Origin: Siderastrea radians
Taxonomy: Eukaryota > Cnidaria > Anthozoa > Scleractinia > Rhizangiidae
Assembly: GCA_964017195.1 (NCBI GenBank)
Contig: OZ024892.1
Location: forward strand, 20,142,889-20,206,888
Reading direction: 5' to 3'
Length of the DNA: 64,000 nt
Under the pieces are notes generated by a model. It made no database searches. It was not told where the DNA came from and saw nothing but the letters and a program-made list of their open reading frames with translations. This document shows positions 48,178 through 59,100 of this stretch, piece by piece. The position numbers were made by a program, and so were the translations under genes. Position 1 is the first letter of the stretch; the number at the start of each line of letters is the position of its first letter.

Positions 48178-48999
48178 TTAACAATAATAATAATAATAAT
48201 AATAATTTACTTATCTAGAAATATTGAGATGAGTTAGTACAGTGAAAGTCCACCTTACTGTCACCCCGTTAATGCGGCAAATTTATTTTTGCCCGAACAA
48301 AAGTTCACTAGGTCATTTTTTAGGGAAAAAGCCCTTGACTCCGGCGACTCCTTTAATACCAGTACAGCCAGATGTTCGTGGCCCGTTGATGGCCTGATTG
48401 ATGGGATTGCATTGTACTGAAATATAACTTTCGTATATCTCTGTTTAGGTTGCTTGATGCATATAAATCACAGGGCAGTGTGAAAGACAGAGAATTACTC
48501 CTCTCTTCCCTGAAATGCGGCAAGAACCAAAGGTACTAGTTATTGTTCTTAATCTCCAAAGAAAAGTATTTCCGAGTTGTGAACACATTTTCTCGGAAAT
48601 ACTTGGGGGTTCTGCGTCAAGAGACTTAATATGTGTTTACACTTACCCTACATGTGTTGGACAATCGCACAAGGAAAGTTGGTTTATCAGGCACTATTCT
48701 CGTTTCGCTTAGTAAATCATTCCCGCGGAAACGGGAGCGCCTCCTTAGTAAAGTTTGATATCTCCAACACACAATTTAACTAACGAGTCTATAATAAGCT
48801 GGCGGCCTGAGGTGCTGGGTTTTTTGTAAGGATCTAGGCCTACATCTAGGTCTACGTCTGTACGTTACTATACGAGTACAGTACAGATTAACCGAGGAAA
48901 GAACACTAATAAGCATAATTCTTTGAATGTTGCAGAAATCTGGGCCCATCTCTCAGCAGACTGATTTATCAACTGTACTACTCACTTACTCTGTATTGA
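30101..48999 (+). CDS. MUS81: Crossover junction endonuclease MUS81, 18 exons
   Basis: Exons: 30101-30217, 31891-31963, 32476-32538, 34704-34834, 36296-36391, 36973-37053, 37508-37596, 38550-38846, 39013-39053 (tentative), 41826-41924, 42812-42889, 43780-43892, 44509-44625, 45167-45262, 46935-47060, 47636-47739, 48449-48532, 48936-48999. They total 1869 nt (622 residues). With an EME partner MUS81 cuts stalled forks and recombination intermediates. The N terminus [17 protein letters not shown] and the following exons form the first helix-hairpin-helix region. A winged helix spans about 129-220. The XPF-type nuclease carries ERKRMDD at 406-412 with [10 protein letters not shown] after it. The C-terminal HhH2 is about 540-600, ending [15 protein letters not shown]. 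All junctions keep phase, given the 41-nt exon 9. The protein is longer than the human one (551), mainly in the Ser/Lys-rich linker of exon 8. An AATAAA lies at 49457. Confidence 0.93.
30474..31113. mobile_element. TTAA-flanked MITE-like element in MUS81 intron 1
   Basis: TTAA at 30474-30477 and 31110-31113. Internal ends are GGTGATTCCAT and ATGGAATCACC (11-bp inverted repeat). It is 640 bases with no transposase ORF. A TTAA target duplication is typical of piggyBac-type insertion; family assignment is inferred. Confidence 0.6.
32047..32173. mobile_element. Short inverted-repeat MITE in MUS81 intron 2
   Basis: Arms around GTCTCTAATTTTGGC (32062-32076) and GCCAAAAATTAGAGAC (32151-32166) flank a GC-rich centre with a CGCGCGCG run. 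Total about 130 bases. Confidence 0.5.
32850..33470 (+). mobile_element. Decayed Penelope-like retroelement fragment with GIY-YIG endonuclease remnant
   Basis: Frames broken by stops read [15 protein letters not shown], then CAF*RDTKCS, then [14 protein letters not shown] and [15 protein letters not shown]. The last two resemble the GIY-YIG endonuclease end of Penelope-like elements (NIVYxIxCxxC, IGExGxRLxDRFREHL). Several in-frame stops and shifts show it is dead. It lies in MUS81 intron 3. No reverse transcriptase domain is visible nearby. Confidence 0.6.
34535..34571. repeat. (TTA)n microsatellite
   Basis: ATT/TTA trinucleotide array in MUS81 intron 3. Confidence 0.85.
35104..35166. repeat. 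(ATCA)n microsatellite
   Basis: GATC units merging into about thirteen ATCA units in MUS81 intron 4. Confidence 0.9.
35925..36115. repeat. Diverged copy of the SINE-like repeat seen at 21600
   Basis: Shares CTAGTCCATTGCAGG, a TTATAC block and a CTGACAGTCTACGCCACC tail type. Located in MUS81 intron 4, less than 200 bases upstream of exon 5. Confidence 0.4.
37951..38220. mobile_element. MITE with CACGGTAC ends in MUS81 intron 7
   Basis: Left end CACGGTACGATTTTTGC, right end CAAAATTGTACCGTG, about 270 bases. The inner sequence carries an AGGATTTTAAAATCCT palindrome and a GCGCGC stretch. No ORF. Confidence 0.6.
39013..39053 (+). CDS. MUS81: Candidate 41-nt MUS81 exon 9
   Basis: Exon 8 ends with two bases of a codon and exon 10 needs one preceding base, so a direct join gives a stop within three codons. 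The 41-nt stretch after TTAG and before GTTACA is open in the needed phase and changes 2 to 1 exactly, encoding about 13 residues ([13 protein letters not shown]) before [10 protein letters not shown]. Its acceptor lacks a good pyrimidine tract, so another small exon in 38847-41825 remains possible. Confidence 0.45.
39289..41147. mobile_element. TTAA-flanked giant palindrome (foldback element), about 0.85-kb arms
   Basis: TTAA at 39289-39292 and 41144-41147. The left end GGCGACTCGATCGAAATAAA and the right end are reverse complements apart from one base, and complementarity continues with scattered mismatches for about 850 bases to a spacer near 40150-40310. No long ORF. It fills most of the MUS81 intron between exons 9 and 10. 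Confidence 0.85.
42428..42638. mobile_element. Short TTAA-ended MITE in MUS81 intron 10
   Basis: Left end TTAACCTTTTACATCC and right end GGGCTTAAAGGGTTAA form an inverted pair about 210 bases apart. It is followed directly by GGTGAATCCAC, which resembles the termini of the other TTAA-bounded elements in this gene. Confidence 0.5.
45354..46751. mobile_element. TTAA-flanked foldback element with about 350-bp arms
   Basis: TTAA at 45354-45357 and 46748-46751. The inner ends are GGTGGCTCATCTGGATTTTT and its exact complement. Arms run 45354-45706 and about 46404-46751. The centre holds a second palindrome (45709-46012) and about 390 bases of unique sequence. It lies in MUS81 intron 14, starting 91 bases after exon 14. 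Confidence 0.85.
45709..46012. repeat. Inner palindrome nested in the 45354 foldback element
   Basis: GCCGGTTTATTTCAGGAG at the left and CTCCTGAAATAAACCGGC at the right, with about 130-bp arms including AACAAGTTTGCCATGCCTGC. It may be an insertion within the outer element or part of its original design. Confidence 0.7.
48136..48207. repeat. (AAT)n microsatellite
   Basis: Two AAT arrays split by a short ACATTAAC interruption, in MUS81 intron 16. Confidence 0.9.
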
Positions 49000-49988
49000 G
49001 CGGTTTTGCAGGAATCTCGGAATGTCAGCTACAACAACACCGCCAAATAAGGCTGTGGAATAGGGTACTTTGTATACATCAGGTACTGAAGAGCAAAGGT
49101 ATTCCACAGCTGCAGAAGCAGTAGCAGCAATAACAACAACAACAACAGCGTGATCAGACACCAGCGCAACACAAGTGTTGGACAATCACGCAAGGGACGT
49201 TTGTTGTATCAGAGTAATTTGCGATCAGGATCAGAGGCTATTTTCTCTTCGCTTCGTAAATATGAGCACTGGGCCGTTCCAAGTTATTACTGTATTATTT
49301 CTCTCTTGGTTAAAGACCAAAAAGCGATATATAGATCTCTGAAATTTGAAAAGTAGAAAATTAGAATTATTCCAGTCAAAAATTAGAATTATTCTACTCA
49401 TTGCATTATGAGATGCAGTGGCTCGTTATTTTTAAAATGAATACACGAAATGATTAAATAAACTTATTATAGTTTGTTCTTGTTTTGTTTTTCTAAGGAC
49501 CAAAAATAAAAATTGGTTTCTTCCTATTGTTTTCCTTTCTTTTTGGGGCGGTTTTCCTGCTTCAGAGAGCAAACTTTGTGTTTCACTGTCGTAACTTCTG
49601 TTAATAACTTAGCATACGTGAACCAGTGTTTCAGTTTAAGAAGTGTCTCTTTGTGTTAATATTTCAGTTTTAAGCGCTACTGTTATCGAGAAGTTTCCTT
49701 TCCTGTTCTCTTAAATTTTGGAAAGTACAGGTAGTACGTGGAGTGCGTTATTTCAACAGTAATTTCCAGCTTCGGCTCACTCAAATTTCTCTGCAGAAAT
49801 TTGTGACAGTGAAATGAAACTGAAAGGGGCTTATGTTAGGTGTGGTATTTGTATAACTCCTGACAACAACTTGGGTCAAACACTATTTCAGCGGTTTCAG
49901 AGAGTTTCACTTTCTATAAATTTAAAGAACTTTTCCACAACTTTTCAATCATTGTTTTGCTAAACGGCAGGGAGCAACAATTTGTGTC
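49000..49988. promoter_or_regulatory. MUS81 3' flank and promoter region of the 425-aa gene
   Basis: AATAAA at 49457-49462 is a candidate MUS81 polyadenylation signal. TATAAA at 49915-49920 lies about 70 bases before the next gene's ATG and is a plausible TATA box for it. An (AAC)n run occurs at about 49130-49147. No other gene seen. Confidence 0.45.
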
Positions 49989-51266
49989 ATGACGTTCGCC
50001 AAAACGTACAGAGAGGAAATCACTTTAGCTTACTATTGTTTTAATTTTGCTCTTACGTTCGCTATTTTTACATTTGGAACGATCTATTTGCGGCACAGAG
50101 ATAGAAGAGATCAGCGAAGAAAAGAGTGGCGTCAGTTCGCGGAAAATATCAGGAGCGAGTACAGCAAACTGAAAACTAAAAACATCCCTTCGAAAGTGTC
50201 AAAAGTGAAGGACACCTTCGGGAATATTCAAATCTACAAGGAAATTACTGGCATTGACGTTTTGAGGTTCATGATCAGCGGTGCCGACCGCGAGAGTTTT
50301 AAGACCACACAGCTGGACGCCCTTCGCGAAGACTTGGACTCGATCTTTCAGTTGCTGAATGCTTGCGCTTCGTTGATTCTGTTAGGAACAGTCCCTAATA
50401 ATATCAGGGTAGAACTGAGAAAGCTTGTCACTGAGCTGGGCGAACTTACATTACCCTTTTACAAGGGAGAGGAACGCGCCATCATTTTGAGATGTCTTGA
50501 ACATTTTGGCAGTGGAGGACGACCAAAGGATGAAACTGAAAGAAGGATGACCCGGATTGACGCGAAACTTAAACGAGATGTTCCTTACATCCAGTGCCTA
50601 CGATTTGATGGTCAAAAGTTGTGCGAGCCCGCCGGACCAATCGGAACTCAAACTGAGTTCATGTACTCTTACCGTGAATATCTAATTAATAACAATGATT
50701 ACAGCACCTGCAGTAAATTTGCATTAAAAGTGTCCTTACAGAACCGAACTGAGACATTAGGTTTTCTGAAACAACTACACGATAACCTGGAAGAGGAAAA
50801 GTACACCTCAGAATTTGCAAGAGAATTGCGTGAACACTTGAGAAATCTTCTATATAATGAAAACATCGACTCAGACAGTGATGAAATGGTACTCGTGAAA
50901 GTGATACACGAAGTACGTGTCTACATTCATCATTTTTTACCGGAAAGAAATGCACTCGATGGAGAAATACAACAAGAAGAGCAAGAAATCAATGAAAATT
51001 TAGAGATACTTAGGGATGTGCATGAACGAGTAACAAGAATTAGACCCGATGAGGATATTATTAGATATACCTGTGATCGATTCATTAGTGATCTTTTGTT
51101 CCTTAAGGAAAATATGCAGCCTTTCCATAAAAGCAAAAGATTTAGGTTGCAATTGCAAGGACTGTATGAGACATTCTGTGGCATTATCATCACAAGGAGA
51201 AACAACGTTCCCAGTCTCCCTCCTTCAACTGGGACAGAAAACTACCAGTATGTAAGTTGTGTGTAA
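49989..51266 (+). CDS. Intronless gene for a 425-residue membrane-anchored protein of unknown family
   Basis: One uninterrupted frame starts MTFAKTYREEITLAYY. Residues about 15-35 (CFNFALTFAIFTFGTIYL) form a single transmembrane helix near the N terminus, followed at once by a very basic stretch (RHRDRRDQRRKEWRQF), so the body should lie in the cytoplasm. The remaining 380 residues are charged and helical, with short acidic coiled-coil-like parts (GEIQQEEQEINENLEIL). Two segments, near residues 115-160 and 275-320, have similar helical patterns and may be a diverged internal repeat. No catalytic motif was recognised. A TATAAA about 70 bases upstream and AATAAA at 51494 flank the frame, and the codons look ordinary, so expression is likely. 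Its identity is unknown; a lineage-specific family is possible. Confidence 0.75.
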   Translation: MTFAKTYREEITLAYYCFNFALTFAIFTFGTIYLRHRDRRDQRRKEWRQFAENIRSEYSKLKTKNIPSKVSKVKDTFGNIQIYKEITGIDVLRFMISGADRESFKTTQLDALREDLDSIFQLLNACASLILLGTVPNNIRVELRKLVTELGELTLPFYKGEERAIILRCLEHFGSGGRPKDETERRMTRIDAKLKRDVPYIQCLRFDGQKLCEPAGPIGTQTEFMYSYREYLINNNDYSTCSKFALKVSLQNRTETLGFLKQLHDNLEEEKYTSEFARELREHLRNLLYNENIDSDSDEMVLVKVIHEVRVYIHHFLPERNALDGEIQQEEQEINENLEILRDVHERVTRIRPDEDIIRYTCDRFISDLLFLKENMQPFHKSKRFRLQLQGLYETFCGIIITRRNNVPSLPPSTGTENYQYVSCV

Positions 51267-51331
51267 CCTACATAAAGTCTGGAAAAACTCTGATGCAAAT
51301 GATTTAGTCTTTGTTGTCCCATTTTCATACA

Positions 51332-51333
<2 letters not shown>

Positions 51334-51396
<63 letters not shown>
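51334..51396. repeat. (CA)n microsatellite, 63 bases
   Basis: Perfect dinucleotide run in the 3' flank of the 425-residue gene. Its translation as poly-His-Thr is an artefact. Confidence 0.97.
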
Positions 51397-51398
<2 letters not shown>

Positions 51399-51568
51399 TG
51401 ATCACAAAAAATGAAATAAAATGCAATTGTATGAGTGATATTAAAAGACGAGTATTTGAAATGTATTTGTCAAAAACACAAGCAATATGTCTGAATAAAA
51501 AGTATTGTGAACCTCCAGTTGTTCCTTTGGTGTGTTGTCTTTAGCGGAAATCGCAATTCGCAGACCTA

Positions 51569-51966
51569 CCTTCCTTCCTTCCCTCCTGCCTGCCTGCTTG
51601 CCTCCCTCCCTCCCTCCCTCCCTCCCTCCCTCCCTCCCTCCCTCCTTCCCTCCTTCCCTCCCTCCCTCCCTCCCTCTCTCCCTCCTCCCTCCCTCCTTCC
51701 TTCCTTCCTTCCTTCCTTCCTCCCTCCCTCCCTCCTTCCTTCCTTCCTTCCTTCCTTCCTTCCTCCCTCCCTCCCTCCTTCCTTCCTTCCTTCCTTCCTT
51801 CCTTCCTTCCTTCCTCCCTCCCTCCCTTCCTTCCTTCCTTCCTTCCTTCCTTCCTTCCTACCTTCCTTTCTCCCTTCCTTCCTTCCTTCCTTCCTTCCTT
51901 CCTTCCTTCCTCCCTCCCTCCCTCCTCCCTTACTTCCTCCCTTCTTCCCTCCCTCCCTCCTTTCTT
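51569..51966. repeat. Pyrimidine tract of CCTT/CCCT units, about 400 bases
   Basis: Almost pure C/T on the plus strand, with CCCT blocks alternating with CCTT blocks. All frames read as Pro/Ser/Leu runs and are not genes. Long mirror-like polypyrimidine DNA can form triplex (H-DNA) and is unstable. Confidence 0.95.
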
Positions 51967-52099
51967 TTCACGTTACCATTTCGCTTATTCCTGGCTAGGC
52001 CCTTTGTCCCGTTACAGCACTTGAACAATATTTCTAAAAACTTCCCTCCCAAAGACATTTCAGCAATCACAAAATATTTTTTGATCTTTTTTGCCTTTA

Positions 52100-52860
52100 G
52101 TTTCTAGTTTGCAGAAAGAAGCCCAGTCTGCTTCATAGCATTGTATAAATTCTAGTATTCTTTTGTGTCTTAGTTTCCGTTGTCAGTGGTATGGACTTTG
52201 ACCAACAGTTCCACAGTTCCAAAAAACAAATCTTTCTTATGCAGAATAGCTGGTTTTAGTATAATTACTGAAAGCAGAACTGTAGCTAACAATGATCTCT
52301 GTTGATAAAAATTCTGAAACTGTTTTCAGTTTGAGACTCTTGGGAAACCACACCGGACCCTACATGTCTGTCTAGGTGTCCTTCTTGGATTGAGATAAAT
52401 TAGAGGGCTGCTGATTAACCCTATATTTCAGCCTGCCTGGGAGTGGGGAGGGGGGTGATTCTGCCTGCCTCCATAACTTCAACACAATTCAAGCTATGAC
52501 AATAAATCTTGGGAAGTGTATTGAATGTCACAATTTTTTTACCTTTAAGGTTCGTCACATGACATGGGAATTACGTCATGGCTTGTGAAAGTAGCCAACT
52601 TGGATCATCCCTGTTGATTTCTTCAAAAACTACTAGATTGTATCAAAATTAATCAAATTCAATAAAGAAACAATTAAATGATATACAAATTGTAAAAGTT
52701 AAGACTTTAAAAACTTCAGCAAAAAACAAAAAAATCAAAATTTTACAAAACACGACTGTTAAAGTAGCAGATTACATAAACAAAGACTAGTCGTACGAAA
52801 TATAAGACCAAAATACAGCAAGGACGCACCTAATGTGTCTGACTCGCAAAGGCATGTCCG
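52100..52860. other. Intergenic, no gene recognised
   Basis: AT-rich sequence without domains, RNA genes or clear repeat ends. Confidence 0.4.
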
Positions 52861-52865
52861 CCTAA

Positions 52866-53135
52866 GGCCCCATTTATATGGTCTCGAGTGCCCGAGACAA
52901 CCCTCCCCCCGCGTTACCCTGGGCGAGCTAACTTTTCACCTATTTCTTGGACAAGTTCAACGAACCGTTTACACGAGGATCACCAACTCGTCTCGGGGAG
53001 GCGAGACAACTCGGGGGGCGAGTTGTCTCACCTCGCCAAGTAGGGTTACCCTGGCAGGCAGTGCAACTTTTCCTCGTGTAAACACCCCAGTTTGGCTCGC
53101 TTACCCGGGACAATTTTTGCGTGCCGCGTGTCACG
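52866..53135. repeat. GC-rich interspersed repeat with internal inverted segments
   Basis: TTTACACGAGGA (about 52970) and TCCTCGTGTAAA (about 53072) are inverted, around CGAGACAACTCG/CGAGTTGTCTC, within a block much richer in G+C than its flanks. Probably a short non-autonomous element. Confidence 0.5.
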
Positions 53136-53342
53136 TAACGTCTGTTTTTTTGGTTTTGTTTTGTTTTGTTTTGTTTATAAACGACTAATTCAGCAAAATT
53201 TGTGTCGAAGAAATGATATTTAGGCAAACAAAGGCTACAAATGATTGAATCAACGAAAAAATCAGAAGGAAAAGGGCGTCCTGAGGTCATGAATATCAAA
53301 GTAAGATTTCGGAATAATTAAGTAGGGTCAACTTTAACTTGT

Positions 53343-53580
53343 TCAGCCGTAGCCTGCGTAGCGAGCGCTTCCGTAGGTTTTTCCGCCCGTTCGAGGCATT
53401 TTTCGCTTTTTTGGCGACGCGAAAATTGGGGCGAGGGCAACAAACCTGCGGAAAGCCCTACGGAAACGCTTGCAAGTTTGGGACAAAGAACAAATCTGAG
53501 TCCCCGACGGGAATCGAACCCATGACCTCCCGTACACCGGTCGGGCGCTCTAGCTACTGAGCTTCTGGAAGACTCGTGTC
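53343..53580 (-). repeat. tRNA-like SINE-type repeat
   Basis: At 53568-53499 on the minus strand the order AGCTCAGTAGCTAGAGC (A-box-like), an anticodon-type arm CCCG...CGGG and GGGTTCGAATCCC (B box) follows a tRNA. The loop would read GGT (Thr), but the stem has a mismatch. An adjoining 53343-53480 block has inverted GCTTCCGTAGG / CCTACGGAAACGC parts. More likely a tRNA-derived repeat than a working gene. Confidence 0.55.
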
Positions 53581-53639
53581 GAGCGAGGTCATATTTACTA
53601 GGTCCATCGTGAGCAACACAACAACATTGTTGTTCACAC

Positions 53640-56090
53640 CTAGGACCAAAAGAGAAGTCGAGTTAACATCATTCAGCACGGTGGGCAAACGTGTTTAACA
53701 TGTTGAGTGCGACAACTGTTGAACAGTGTTGAATGGAAATGTTAAACCTGTTTAATCGAGACCGTAGCTTCTAAATACACTAAAAGTACAAGACTTTTAG
53801 AGTGACAATTTAGATTCCTTCATCGAAGAATAGCAACAAATGATCTTCTAAACAAAATTGGACTGATAAAGAGCTCAAAGTGATCCCTCTATGGAAAAGA
53901 ACAGGAAGAGCTGCGACATCTTTTCGACAGGTTTTCAGGGTGGTCAGTTTTTGGAATTGCTCAACAGCTCAGTCAAATTAGAAATTGCTGTAGCACTAGT
54001 GAGGACTGAGGCCGGACTCTTCAAGCCAAATTGATTTTTGCTGCCTTCTAGTTGGAATACGTAACCTGCGTTAGTGACAAAAAAGAAGAGAGAGAGAGGG
54101 CAACTAGAACAGAGGGCTTCCCAAAATCTCTTTAATATATCGATTTGCTACATCGAGGCCAAAGCGGGGATTGCTCTACCAAAGAAATGGGAATTGTTGA
54201 ACGCATCATTTACGAAAATTTTGTTTTCTCATCTTTAGCCTTTTGTTCTCGGGTTCCTCTGTATGACGTATCCTCTATCATCCTTGTTACTCTATCTAAC
54301 ACACTTGCAATTTCTGCCCTTTAATTACATCTATTTTTCTCGCCCGCGCGGTTTGTGCGGATGTTATAAGGTTTGATATTGATTAATTTCTTAAATCGAG
54401 TTTGCTTCAAACTGACGAATTTGCCCCTAACATGTCTTTCCTGGGCTTTGCACATCCTCGAGGTAACAAAGGGAAGTTAATCAATCCCGAATTCCCGAAT
54501 CTGAGAACGTGTGCAGGCAGTACAGGGTGAAGGGTTAAGGTTAAGGGTGAAGGATGAATAAAACAATTGCAAGATTCTACGAAGAGTTTTGCAGGCATAA
54601 GTTGACAAAAGGGTTAGAAAGAATACAGAACTTCAAATTACGAAACCTTGTTTATTACCGAATATATAACACGTTTGGGCCAAATCTAAAGAAAAATGGT
54701 ACTATAAAAACAGAGGTATCCACTCAGGTAAAATATTTGTCACCAAATGGTCTACTGCCAAATAACCAGTACTAATAATTTGTATATAAAAGCATTTAAA
54801 GGGTGCTGTCATTTTAGTATTTATTGATAACGCCGACAAATGGGTAACCTGAAGTATTTACGCGCCCGATATAGCTCGAGTACTGACGTGCAAACTGAAA
54901 CCAACATTAGAGGTGTTATCGAAGGCTTGGTTTGCACTCGTCGAGAAACAAATGACAGTGTCCCTTAAAGTATAACACGACTTCAGCTTAGAAAAGCCAC
55001 TAAAAGCAGGAAAAAGGGTGTGTAATTAATGCTACAATCATCCTCAAATTTTACTTATTAAAAAATTATTTTTCTTCTTTTGCCTTGCGCCCACGCTATT
55101 GCTGTCTAAAAATTTTAATTCAATAAATCCAATAAAAGGGTATATAACAAATGCTTATGTTTTCCATATATCTTTAAAACTGATAGCCATGTTGACAATA
55201 CAAAGCTAACTATCAGCTATTTAATCAAAACATACTGTACATTGAATATCACCAGAAACTTGTAAATACTGCCATCTGATAGAACGTTGCTGCAACGTTG
55301 TGCGTTCTGTTGCCATCAAAATTTGAAATTTTGTTCACTAAAGGACGACTATTAATATGTGTTTACGTCGTTCTAAAACCGCTTGTTATACATGTCATTG
55401 GAAAACGCTGTCGGGTAAACAGTATAAGCCATCAACGATAGGACAAAACGAATTCCAGGAAGGACTGACATTTTTGGACGTGCAAAATTTGTCTTAGGAG
55501 AATAGTTTTAACATGCTGTGTTGATACAATGTGCACGGAATCTGGAAATATATACAAGTTTGACCACTTCCCAGAAAACTATTGTGTCACATCGATCACG
55601 GCTTATTGTTTTTGCGAAGACGACGTTTGTTAAATAAGTTGATACGTGCGTTGTTTTCTCAACTAATTTCACTGACCACGGAGTAGAAACGTTTTCACTT
55701 ACTGCAAAAAAACAATGTCTTTCATAAATTAAGAAAAGCTATTTTTGAGCAAGTTAAAACTTGGATCAACCGCCGATCTTCTTTTTGTATGCTGAATATA
55801 TTTGACTGGAACTGAACAAATTTTATTATAGCCAAATTGGTAGTGAGTTAAGGTAACGAGACCAAATCGGCCATTATTCGCAAAGTGGGTCCTTCATCGA
55901 GTTTAATTGTTTCATTTAATCTTATATGCTCCTCATCATGACTTAGAATGTTCTGTATCTGTTTCACTGAGTATCGCAATAGTGGACGCTTTTTCTTTTT
56001 TTTCACGTTTCATATTTTCACAGAAATATGCATACTTATGGCACTGTTCATGATCTTGAATCCGCGCAATTCACAGTTTCTTTATTTAAT
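53640..56090. other. Intergenic, no gene recognised
   Basis: Small open frames (for example 54554-54775) lack domains. No clear RNA gene was seen. TTTATT at 56091-56096 on the plus strand is a candidate AATAAA signal for the minus-strand giant gene. Confidence 0.4.
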
Positions 56091-56118
56091 GTCCGTTTGC
56101 AGCCGTAGTCGGACTTAT

Positions 56119-59100
56119 CTATTTCTCCCAGAAGGAGCGTAAACTGTTGACGGATGGTCTGCCAGGCTCGTCTTTGCGTTTTCTAGCTTGGTTTTGTTCT
56201 GTGCTGCTTCGGGAAGGCATTGGCTCCGCCCGAATTCGACTTTCGATGGAATATCTTGGCTTTTCACGTTCTCTTTCGGCTGAGGTCCTTAGTCCTTTTA
56301 CGTGTGGTACTTTAGACAAGCTTAAACCACGGTTTTGAGCCAAATTTGGTTCTTTATCTGAGGTTTTTCCTGACTGTTGCTGGCCTCTTTGAAGTCCTTT
56401 GGAGTAGTGCCGCATCCAGGGATCGTCGTCATCGTCATCGTCGGCAACAGGAAGCGAAGCTTGCTTTCTCCACCCAGCATGATGTTCTTTATCAACAGTC
56501 TTTTTACCACCAACATCGAGTTGGACCGTAACGGGAGCCAGTTGCAAAGCACTAGGTGTTACCTTCGAGACACTACTTTCCACCTTCGGAGCTGAAGTGA
56601 TCACTTCTCTCGCTGGTTCTTTGTCAACAGTTTGAATTGGGATATTAACTGTTTCCAACTTGGCAGGTTGGAGAGACACGTGATATACAGTTCTCTCCTC
56701 CTTTGGTTCTTGCTTGGCTGTCTCTATCTTGGGCTCTTCCTCCTCTTTTGTTTCCACAGTCTTTTCAGAGTCGGGTTCAGTCTCATCGTCGTCCATAACG
56801 GGCCTCTCTATCAAGTATCCTTGCATCAAATCCCAAAGGCGAGAGTTAGAGCCTCGCCTCGCGGTTTCCTTAGGGCTCTTCTCACGAGGAGACGTCACTT
56901 TTTCATCTTTACCTCCGCTGGAATCGCCACTTGGTTGAGCTTTTACTTCAGGGCTATCAAGTGAAGCTAACAGGGCTGGGAAGTCTGGTTTTTCCTTTTG
57001 GAGTGAGTGTTGCACTATCCATTCTTCATTTGCCGTCTGTAAATCGGGCTCAGTGGTGGGAAAGACTTCGTCTCCTTCTGGGTATTGAAGTTGGAAATCA
57101 TTACTAGGTTGACTGAATTGAACGTCTGTGGTGCTAGTTAAGAACTGAGGTTCCTCTTCCAGGTCGTCACCTCCAGGTGTTATAACAGGAGATACTCTTT
57201 TAATAGAACGCGATACAACAATGGGCGAGTGTTCTTGGATTTGAAACCTATCTCCATCCGTAGCAGGATTTTCAGGAATATTCACGCGGTAGACAGTCTC
57301 AAAGGTATGTGTTTGTATGTCCCATGTAGGCGAAGCGCGGTCTTCTTTATCTGGTATGAAATCCCTGGGTCTTTCTTCATCTTCTGGTTGATTGTCAGGG
57401 GACTCTACCTCAACTGAGAGGTCTGGTATTTCATACTCCACTGATGTCGATTTAAGGACGGGAAGGATATCGTCTTCTCGCACATGCCTGTCACTGTCGT
57501 CCGTAACTGCTGTGATATTGTAAGAATAATCAAGAGGGTACGTCATACCTACTGAAGGCTCGCTGAACTGCATTTCTGTAGAGGTTGACGAAACGTGAGG
57601 TGCATCTTGATCGTCACTCATGATGGTAACAGTTTCTGGCATTGGTCGTTTGAAGGAACGCGATACGACAACCAGTGGATGTTCTTTTACTGCTGGGAGA
57701 TTTGCTTCTTTGTCCGTGGATGGGTGATCAGGAGTTAACACGTGGTACACCGTCTCATACCTATGGACAGTTACGTCTACTTTAGGAGAGAGACGACCAC
57801 TGTTTTCTGAGGATGACGAACTAGCTGAACTTTTTCTCTCTGGAGCTTCTTTTGGTGTTTTCTGGGAATCACCTGGTTTCTTTACACTGCTGATAAGAAC
57901 GTAGGCTTGTTGTAACGTAGGCTGTTCGGGACTTTTCTTACTTTCGGAGCCTTCCTCGTCTGAAGAAGATGAGGAACTTGTTGAACTTTTACGGTCCGAA
58001 GGCTTCTTGAACGAGAGCTCAGGATCTCTAGGTTCAACAGTCGATTTCACAACGGGTACAACATCGTCTTCTCGCACATGTCTGTTACTGTCGTCTGTAA
58101 CTTTCGTGACATTGGAAGGATACTCAAGATGGTAAGTCATGCCTGTTGAAGGCTCGCTAAACTGCATTTCATTAGAGCTTGGCGAAACTTGAGGTTCATC
58201 TTGGTCGTCACTCGTGATGCTAACACTTTCTGGTATGGGTCGTTTGAAGGAGCGAGATACAACAACCAGTGGATGTTCTTTTACTGCTGGGAGATTTGCT
58301 TCTTTGTCCGTGGATGGGTGATCAGGAGTTGACACGTGGTGCACCGTCTCATACCCATGGACAGTTAGGTCTAGTTTAGGAAAGAGACGACCACTGTCTT
58401 CTGAGGATGATGAACTAGTTGAACTTTTTCTCTCTGGAGCTTCCTCTTTTGATGGCATCTGAGAAACATCTGGTTTCTGTATATTACCTATAAGAACGTA
58501 AGCTTGTGGTAATGTAGCTTGTTCGGGACTTTTCTTCCTGTTGGAGCCTTCTTCGACCGAGGAAGATGAGGAACCTGACGAACTTTTACGCTCCGTTGGG
58601 TCCTTGAACGAGAACTCAGGATCTCTGGGTTCAACGGAATGGAACTCTACTTCAGGGGCGTCTTCGTGGACATCCGCAACACTTAATACTGGCTTATCGA
58701 CGTCATCATGAGGCTCTACGATATATTTGTGTTGGTTAGTGAAGTACTCCACTTGGTAAAGCATTGATGGTTTGGAATCCTCGGGAGACTTTCTGTGCTT
58801 CGGTTTTTCTTCGTCTGATGAAGAGCTCGTTGAACTTTTTCGTTCTCTTTTTTCTGTTTTGTCTTCTCCTTTCTCTAACGCGAAAGGCAAGTCTGGACCT
58901 ACAGGTTTCACTGAGTGCGATACTACTGTAGGCATTCGTGGCCCTGGTTCCTCAGGATCTTTCCTTTGTGCGTTTGCAAGGTATTGTTTGGGAATCGTTG
59001 TGTACTCCACATTGTATTTCACTGGTGCTTCAACTTCATAAGTTGTTTTTGGAACTTTGCCATCCTTGGAATCGTCATTGTCTGACGACGATGTTGAGCT

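Noticed and set aside
51311..51544. ORF with a His-Thr run
   Set aside because: Produced by the (CA)n microsatellite; no domain outside it.
51507..52107. Two long overlapping ORFs rich in Pro-Ser-Leu
   Set aside because: They are translations of the CCTT/CCCT microsatellite; every frame stays open because the tract has no A or G.
53499..53568. Functional tRNA-Thr gene
   Set aside because: Anticodon stem mismatch and repeat context favour a tRNA-derived SINE.
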